This document shows, piece by piece, positions 51,692 through 56,585 of a stretch of DNA of 56,585 nt. The DNA is from Alteromonadaceae bacterium. Its GTDB lineage: Bacteria; Pseudomonadota; Gammaproteobacteria; Enterobacterales; Alteromonadaceae. The notes under the pieces were generated by a model. It was not told the origin of the DNA, ran no database searches, and was given only the letters and a program-made list of their open reading frames with translations. The stretch lies in assembly GCA_015487235.1 (NCBI GenBank), contig WFQC01000022.1, positions 1 to 56,585 of the forward strand. The letters are read 5' to 3'. Each line of letters begins with the position of its first letter. Position 1 is the first letter of the stretch. A program made the translations under genes and the position numbers.

Positions 51692-52516
51692 ATGACACCT
51701 CGTATCGTATTAACGAAAAAATTAGCAAAACTAATAACGCTTTCATGTTGTTTTAGTGTGGCAACTTCCACAGTAGCTCAGCAAGTTAATATTGAAAACC
51801 TTGAAAAAAAGCCAGTTGTAACAACTGTTTCTAAAGCTAATAACCCTATAAAACCCTTTACGGCTACTTATTCCGTTCTACATAAATCAAAAAAAGTAGG
51901 TAAAGGTACTCGTAAGCTAACTTATCAAGAGGATGGCACCGTTGAGTATAGCTACGAAACAGATATTAGCTGGCTAATTTTTTCAGATACACGAAAAGAA
52001 ACATCAATAGTTACCTTAAAAAATAATACCGTTATTCCCCAAAAATATGAATATATTCGTGAAGGAACAGGACGAGATAAACATTATGTTTGGGAGTTTG
52101 ATGTACAAAATAATACCGCAACAGACCTTAAAAATGATCGCACAGTAGAAGTCGATTTTTCTCAACCTTTACAAGATACCTTAAGTTATCACTTACAACA
52201 CCGTTTAAAAATGATCGCTCACCCTGAACAACGTCAGTTTGTTTATCCCGTGATCAAAACATCAGGAAAAGTAAAAAACTATGTCTATCAATATGACGGT
52301 GAAGAAGAATTAATGCTACCTTATGGGCTCATTAAAACCATACGCCTTAAACGAGAAATTATAGAGAAAAAACGTATAACCTATGCATGGTTTGCTCCTG
52401 AATTGAATTACCTATTAGTAAAACTTTATCAAGTAAAAGCAGGAGCTGAGCAATTTGAAGCTCAATTAACCAATTTAGTAATTGACGGTGAGCCACCCAC
52501 AAGTTCACCTAAATAA
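51692..52516 (+). CDS. DUF3108 periplasmic protein
   Basis: This 274-residue protein has a hydrophobic signal region (residues 10-30) and the DUF3108 core, with FTATYSVLHKSKKVGKGTRK and WFAPELNYLLVKLYQVKAG. It is often found after purMN; its function is not established. It lies 35 bases after purN and probably shares its transcript. Its last 55 bases overlap the 3' end of the convergent amidotransferase gene. Confidence 0.85.
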   Translation: MTPRIVLTKKLAKLITLSCCFSVATSTVAQQVNIENLEKKPVVTTVSKANNPIKPFTATYSVLHKSKKVGKGTRKLTYQEDGTVEYSYETDISWLIFSDTRKETSIVTLKNNTVIPQKYEYIREGTGRDKHYVWEFDVQNNTATDLKNDRTVEVDFSQPLQDTLSYHLQHRLKMIAHPEQRQFVYPVIKTSGKVKNYVYQYDGEEELMLPYGLIKTIRLKREIIEKKRITYAWFAPELNYLLVKLYQVKAGAEQFEAQLTNLVIDGEPPTSSPK

Positions 52517-53262
52517 AATAAACTCCATGCGGTAGATGGCATTTTATGCCAGTGTTCGTCATCAGTTAAAGGTTGCGTTGCAATGACTGTTACAACATCT
52601 TTTTCAGTAGTTTCTTGCTGAAAATTAACCGTCATTTCAGTATCAATTAAACTTGCCTTACCAAAAGGCGCTCTTCGTGTTAACCAATGCAATTGGCTAG
52701 AACAAAAAGCAAAAAGATACTCTCCATCTGATAATATAAAATTAAAAACCCCTAACTCATTAATAAATAAAGCTTTATCTGCTATAAAGCGAAATAAGAT
52801 ATCTGTACTAGGCATTTCATCAAAAAAAGTAAGATATAACTGATCTAATAACCAGCAAAAAGCATGCTCACTATCTGTTGAACCAACTGGTATATGATGC
52901 TTAATATTTAATTGCTCTTGAAAGTTTTTTAATTGGCCATTATGGGCATAAGTCCAATTTTTTCCCCACATTTGTCGCGTAAATGGGTGGGTGTTCTCTA
53001 AACAAACGTTCCCAGAATTCGCCTGACGAATATGACAAATAACCACTTCACTTTTAATAGGATAATCAGTAACCAACTTAGCAATAGGGGAATGGGCGCT
53101 AGGCAGCGGATCTTTGAAACTACGACAACCTTTACCTTCATAAAAAGTTATTCCCCAGCCATCTTTATGAGGCCCTGTATTACCGCCCCGCTGCATTAAC
53201 CCTGAAAAGCTAAAACAGATGTCTGTTGGTACATTGGCTGACATCGCCAAAAGTTCACACAT
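52462..53262 (-). CDS. Class II glutamine amidotransferase (YafJ-like)
   Basis: This 266-residue protein has the N-terminal nucleophile cysteine exposed after Met removal (MCELLAMSANVPTD), then GWGITFYEGKG, SEVVICHIRQANSGNVCLENTHPF, HNGQLKNF and GSTDSEHAFCWLLDQL, the full set of class II amidotransferase marks. The E. coli YafJ is a partner of this family next to fadE, and here fadE is the next gene. The physiological substrate is not known. Its 3' end overlaps the DUF3108 gene. Confidence 0.93.
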   Translation of the reverse strand: MCELLAMSANVPTDICFSFSGLMQRGGNTGPHKDGWGITFYEGKGCRSFKDPLPSAHSPIAKLVTDYPIKSEVVICHIRQANSGNVCLENTHPFTRQMWGKNWTYAHNGQLKNFQEQLNIKHHIPVGSTDSEHAFCWLLDQLYLTFFDEMPSTDILFRFIADKALFINELGVFNFILSDGEYLFAFCSSQLHWLTRRAPFGKASLIDTEMTVNFQQETTEKDVVTVIATQPLTDDEHWHKMPSTAWSLFYLGELVGGSPSITKLVN

Positions 53263-53355
53263 TTTATTTTCCTATTTGTTACAGTATCTATCACTATTAC
53301 TTATAAACTCTCTATAATTATATACAAGCAAACCATTAATTGATAAGGAAAACTT

Positions 53356-55800
53356 ATGGACTCATTGCTATGGTTTTTTACCATAATCGCATTAAGTACT
53401 TTTATGGCCTATAACCGAATATCTCTTGCTATTTACAGCTACTCTTTTGGTTTTCTCATGGTTATAGGAACAATTTTTAATATTGTTTCATTCTGGGGCT
53501 GGCTCATTTTTCTCGCTATTGCTTTCACGCTTAACATTGACAATATCCGCACCGAATATATCAGTGCCCCATTACTTAGGTTATTTAAAAAAATTATGCC
53601 AGAGATGTCAGATACAGAGCGAGAAGCACTGGATGCAGGCACAACATGGTTTGAAGCAGACTTATTTAGAGGAGATCCCGACTGGAAAAAGCTCCACTTA
53701 TTCCCAGAGCCACGCTTAAGTGCTGAAGAACAAGCCTTTTTAGAAGGCCCCGTTGAAGAAGTTTGTCGTATGGTAAACGACTGGCAAACAACACACGAGT
53801 TAGCCGACCTTTCCCCTGAAGTTTGGCAATATTTAAAAGAAAAAAAGTTTTTTGCCATGATCATTCAAAAAAAATATGGCGGTTTAGCATTTTGTGCGTA
53901 CGCACAATCAAGAGTATTACAAAAACTTTCAAGCGTAAGTGCCGTACTTGCAAGTACCGTTGGAGTTCCCAATTCATTAGGACCTGGCGAATTATTACAA
54001 CATTATGGCACTACAGCGCAAAAAGATTATTACCTACCACGCCTTGCTACAGGTGAAGAAATACCTTGTTTTGCCTTAACAAGCCCTGAAGCTGGTTCAG
54101 ATGCTGGGGCGATCCCCGATATTGGTATTGTCTGCAAAGGGCAATTTAATGGAAAAGAAGTACTAGGGATGAAATTAACATGGAATAAACGTTATATTAC
54201 ACTAGCCCCTGTGGCTACTGTATTAGGCTTAGCCTTTAAGTTAGAAGATCCTGAACAGTTACTTGGTAATAAAAAAGAATTAGGTATTACGTGCGCGCTT
54301 ATTCCTACAAACCTTGATGGCATAACTATCGGTCGTCGCCATTTTCCTTTAAATATCCCTTTTCAAAATGGTCCAACACAAGGCGATAATGTTTTTGTTC
54401 CACTCGACTTTATTATCGGCGGTGCTGAAATGGCCGGACAAGGTTGGCGTATGCTGGTTGAATGCCTATCTGTTGGGCGAGCAATTACCTTACCTTCAAA
54501 CAGTACTGGTGGCATAAAATCTATTGCGCTTGCAACAGGCGCCTATAGTCGCATTCGCCGCCAATTCAAAATACCTATTGGAAAAATGGAAGGCATTGAA
54601 GAAGCTTTAGCACGTATAGGCGGTAATGCCTATCTAATGGATGCTGTAACAACCCTCTCTACAGGCGCTATTGATTTAGGAGAAAAGCCATCAGTAATCT
54701 CTGCTATTTCTAAATATCATCTGACTGAAAAAATGCGCCACTGCGTTATTGATGCCATGGATATACATGGTGGAAAAGGCATTTGTATGGGACCTAATAA
54801 TTATCTTGCAAGGGCATATCAAGGAGCCCCTATTGCGATAACCGTTGAAGGTGCTAATATTTTAACGCGTAGTATGATCATCTATGGTCAAGGTGCTATT
54901 CGCTGCCACCCTTACGTATTAGCAGAACTTGAAGCTGCAAATGATAACGATCATGAACAAGCACTCATTAACTTTGATCATGCTCTTTTTGGTCATATTG
55001 GCTTTGCAATTAGTAACATTGTTCGCAGTAAATGGTTAGCTTTAACAGGCTCTCGATTCGTAGCAACGCCGTATCATGACGAAACACGCCGTTACTATCA
55101 ATTATTAACCCGCTTTAGCGCTAATTTAGCTATGCTATCAGACATTGCTATGCTAACTCTTGGCGGTGATTTAAAACGCAAAGAAAGAATATCTGCACGT
55201 TTAGGTGATATTCTAAGCTACCTCTACCTAGCAAGTGCTGCGCTAAAGCGCTTTAACGATCAAGGTCGGCAGAAAGAAGACCTAGTATTACTGCAATGGA
55301 GTGTTGAAGATTGTTTGTTTAACATACAACAAGCTATTGATGAATTAATTAATAATTTTCCTAATAAAGCCATAAAAACCTTATTACGCCTAACTATTTT
55401 TCCTTTAGGTAGATGGCTCACAAAGCCTTCTGATGAGCTTGATCATAAGGTAGCACAATTGTTACAAACACCAAGTAAAGCAAGAGATCGTTTAGGAAAA
55501 GGACAATACCTAACACGAGAATCTGAAAATACGTTAGGAATGCTAGAACAAACACTTGAAGATATAATAGCTTGTGAGCCTATTTATGAAAAGGTATGCC
55601 AAGCACTTACAGACAAGCCACCTTTTTATCACTTAGATAAATTAGCAGAGCAAGGGTTAGCGAACCATACAATTACACAAAAAGAAGCAAATCTGTTAAT
55701 AAAAGCAGAAAAAGGTCGATTAATGGCGATCAATGTTGACGATTTTGAGTCTACTGAATTAGAATTTACTAAATTAACAAAGAATAAAAAACAAAGGTAA
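53356..55800 (+). CDS. fadE: Acyl-CoA dehydrogenase FadE
   Basis: This 814-residue flavoenzyme carries out the first step of fatty acid beta-oxidation. It begins with two hydrophobic helices that anchor it to the membrane, as in E. coli FadE (also 814 residues), followed by the FAD-binding fold ([18 protein letters not shown], then [16 protein letters not shown]) and the C-terminal DUF1974 domain. The catalytic base region lies in [17 protein letters not shown]. Adjacent to the yafJ-like gene as in E. coli. A DUF3365 heme protein follows after 4 bases. Confidence 0.96.
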   Translation: MDSLLWFFTIIALSTFMAYNRISLAIYSYSFGFLMVIGTIFNIVSFWGWLIFLAIAFTLNIDNIRTEYISAPLLRLFKKIMPEMSDTEREALDAGTTWFEADLFRGDPDWKKLHLFPEPRLSAEEQAFLEGPVEEVCRMVNDWQTTHELADLSPEVWQYLKEKKFFAMIIQKKYGGLAFCAYAQSRVLQKLSSVSAVLASTVGVPNSLGPGELLQHYGTTAQKDYYLPRLATGEEIPCFALTSPEAGSDAGAIPDIGIVCKGQFNGKEVLGMKLTWNKRYITLAPVATVLGLAFKLEDPEQLLGNKKELGITCALIPTNLDGITIGRRHFPLNIPFQNGPTQGDNVFVPLDFIIGGAEMAGQGWRMLVECLSVGRAITLPSNSTGGIKSIALATGAYSRIRRQFKIPIGKMEGIEEALARIGGNAYLMDAVTTLSTGAIDLGEKPSVISAISKYHLTEKMRHCVIDAMDIHGGKGICMGPNNYLARAYQGAPIAITVEGANILTRSMIIYGQGAIRCHPYVLAELEAANDNDHEQALINFDHALFGHIGFAISNIVRSKWLALTGSRFVATPYHDETRRYYQLLTRFSANLAMLSDIAMLTLGGDLKRKERISARLGDILSYLYLASAALKRFNDQGRQKEDLVLLQWSVEDCLFNIQQAIDELINNFPNKAIKTLLRLTIFPLGRWLTKPSDELDHKVAQLLQTPSKARDRLGKGQYLTRESENTLGMLEQTLEDIIACEPIYEKVCQALTDKPPFYHLDKLAEQGLANHTITQKEANLLIKAEKGRLMAINVDDFESTELEFTKLTKNKKQR

Positions 55801-55804
55801 TTTC

Positions 55805-56392
55805 ATGTCAATATTAAAAAATATACTCATCAGTAGCACAATCATGCTTGTCTATAATAGCTATGGTTATGCCAATGATTTTGATCAAAACAGCATAACC
55901 AACGAAGCAAAAACTATCAGTAAAATTTTTATGAAAACACTGAAAAGTGAATTAAAGCAAGCAATGGTAACTGGCGGACCGCTTAATGCCATTGAAGTAT
56001 GCAATACAAAAGCAATCCCCATCACGGAAGAAGTAGCTCGAAATTATAATGTAAAACTGCGTAGAGTAAGTTTGAAAAATAGAAACCCTGACAATACGCC
56101 AACATTATGGCAAAAAGCAGTACTTGAAAATTTTGATAATCGCACTAAAAAGGGTGAAAATATAAAAACAATGCACTTTAGTGAGATTGTTGAATATAAC
56201 GGGAAAAAACAATTTCGTTTTATGAAAGCAATACCCACTGGTGATGGTTGCTTAGTATGTCATGGCGCTAATATCGCACCTATCGTACAAGAAAAGCTTG
56301 CTAAGCTCTACCCCGAAGATAAAGCAACTGGTTATAAAAAAGGACAAGTAAGAGGAGCTATTGTGATCACCAAAGGGCTTACAACAAACTAA
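55805..56392 (+). CDS. DUF3365 (Tll0287-like) c-type heme protein
   Basis: This 195-residue protein has a signal peptide (ending about residue 23, GYA) and a Tll0287-like domain with the heme attachment motif CLVCH (C149, C152, H153) in GDGCLVCHGANIAP. IEVCNTKA upstream is also conserved in the family. It is likely periplasmic and binds one heme c, possibly as a redox or heme-based sensor. It starts 4 bases after fadE, so it should share that transcript, though a link to beta-oxidation is not known. A palindromic repeat begins at its stop codon. Confidence 0.82.
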   Translation: MSILKNILISSTIMLVYNSYGYANDFDQNSITNEAKTISKIFMKTLKSELKQAMVTGGPLNAIEVCNTKAIPITEEVARNYNVKLRRVSLKNRNPDNTPTLWQKAVLENFDNRTKKGENIKTMHFSEIVEYNGKKQFRFMKAIPTGDGCLVCHGANIAPIVQEKLAKLYPEDKATGYKKGQVRGAIVITKGLTTN

Positions 56393-56585
56393 TACCAATT
56401 TGATTAAATTTCTTCCCAACTCAGAGCTATGCTCGATGTTCAATAACAAGGCAAATTTATTTAGATCTAGTCATTCTAAATCAAATAAATTTAACGCAGT
56501 TAGTGGGCATCGAGCAAGCTCCCGAAGGGCTGACGAATCCCCAAAACGTGACAGGCATAGCAATTTATGATCTTATATAAATCAC
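56392..56585. repeat. Palindromic interspersed repeat beginning at the DUF3365 stop (right part uncertain)
   Basis: The left end ataccaatttgattaaattt matches the inverted right end of the 23221-23398 copy closely (ataccaatttgattaaattt and ttctt, then aactcagagc). AAGGC is at 56448-56452, then a stem aaatttattt (56453-56462) pairs with aaataaattt (about 56483-56492), then AACGCAG at 56493-56499. The piece gcaagctcccgaagggc near 56514-56530 is the inverse of part of the 23 kb copy. The element may extend to or past the window end; its right inverted end is not seen. Confidence 0.6.

Overview
The window looks like a chromosomal segment of a marine, AT-rich gammaproteobacterium of the Alteromonadales, most probably Colwelliaceae (Colwellia or a close relative). 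This rests on protein content, E. coli-like gene order in several blocks, a DUF2897 gene, and a tandem pair of dimeric and monomeric NADP-isocitrate dehydrogenase genes of the kind known from the psychrophile Colwellia maris. No rRNA, tRNA, CRISPR, prophage or transposase gene was seen. The content is mostly core metabolism and cell maintenance.

Layout. (1) 1-5804, plus strand: the distal part of a denitrification operon, with the last codons of nirF and then nirD-L-G-H-J-E-N. These genes build heme d1 for cytochrome cd1 nitrite reductase (NirS), whose gene should lie just left of the window. (2) 5911-11794, minus strand: accessory and housekeeping genes (a C_GCAxxG_C_C protein, a secreted alpha/beta hydrolase, a DUF2238 membrane protein, a GNAT acetyltransferase, an AGCS amino acid/Na+ symporter, an M14 carboxypeptidase, a membrane-anchored thioredoxin-like protein), with a 268-bp MITE-like element at 8197-8464. 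(3) 11960-26473: a block like the E. coli serS-rarA-lolA-ftsK-lrp-trxB-aat-infA-clpA-clpS-cspD region, with crcB, ald and bpt added. A palindromic repeat sits between infA and clpA, where E. coli has a tRNA-Ser. (4) 26588-34898: dimeric icd, monomeric icd, divergent rluE, and a branched-chain 2-oxoacid dehydrogenase operon (bkdA1-bkdA2-bkdB). (5) 35178-38269: an M15 peptidase, a DUF2897 protein, and dapA-bamC. (6) 38448-40727: a TonB-dependent receptor resembling the copper receptors OprC/NosA. (7) 40893-47849: gcvR-bcp, perM and a TusA-like gene, bepA-arsC-DUF2069, then an unrecognised lipoprotein with a zinc-protease-like HELAH motif. (8) 47919-56392: hda-DUF2066, purM-purN-DUF3108, a convergent class II amidotransferase, fadE, and a DUF3365 heme protein. 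Another copy of the palindromic repeat runs towards the right edge.

How the genes fit together. NirE makes precorrin-2, NirDLGH decarboxylate siroheme, NirJ and NirF process the side chains, and NirN performs the last dehydrogenation in the periplasm. The candidate copper receptor could serve copper enzymes such as nitrous oxide reductase, but that link is inference. Bkd, FadE and the two isocitrate dehydrogenases fit a heterotroph using amino acids and fatty acids, possibly in the cold.

No wholly new multi-gene system is evident. The least explained features are a repeat family with a constant frame (AAGGC ... AACG) around exchangeable stems, the zincin-like lipoprotein, a terminator-shaped hairpin in the leader of the copper-type receptor, and a perfect dyad upstream of icd. 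All family assignments come from reading the sequence; no database search was run.
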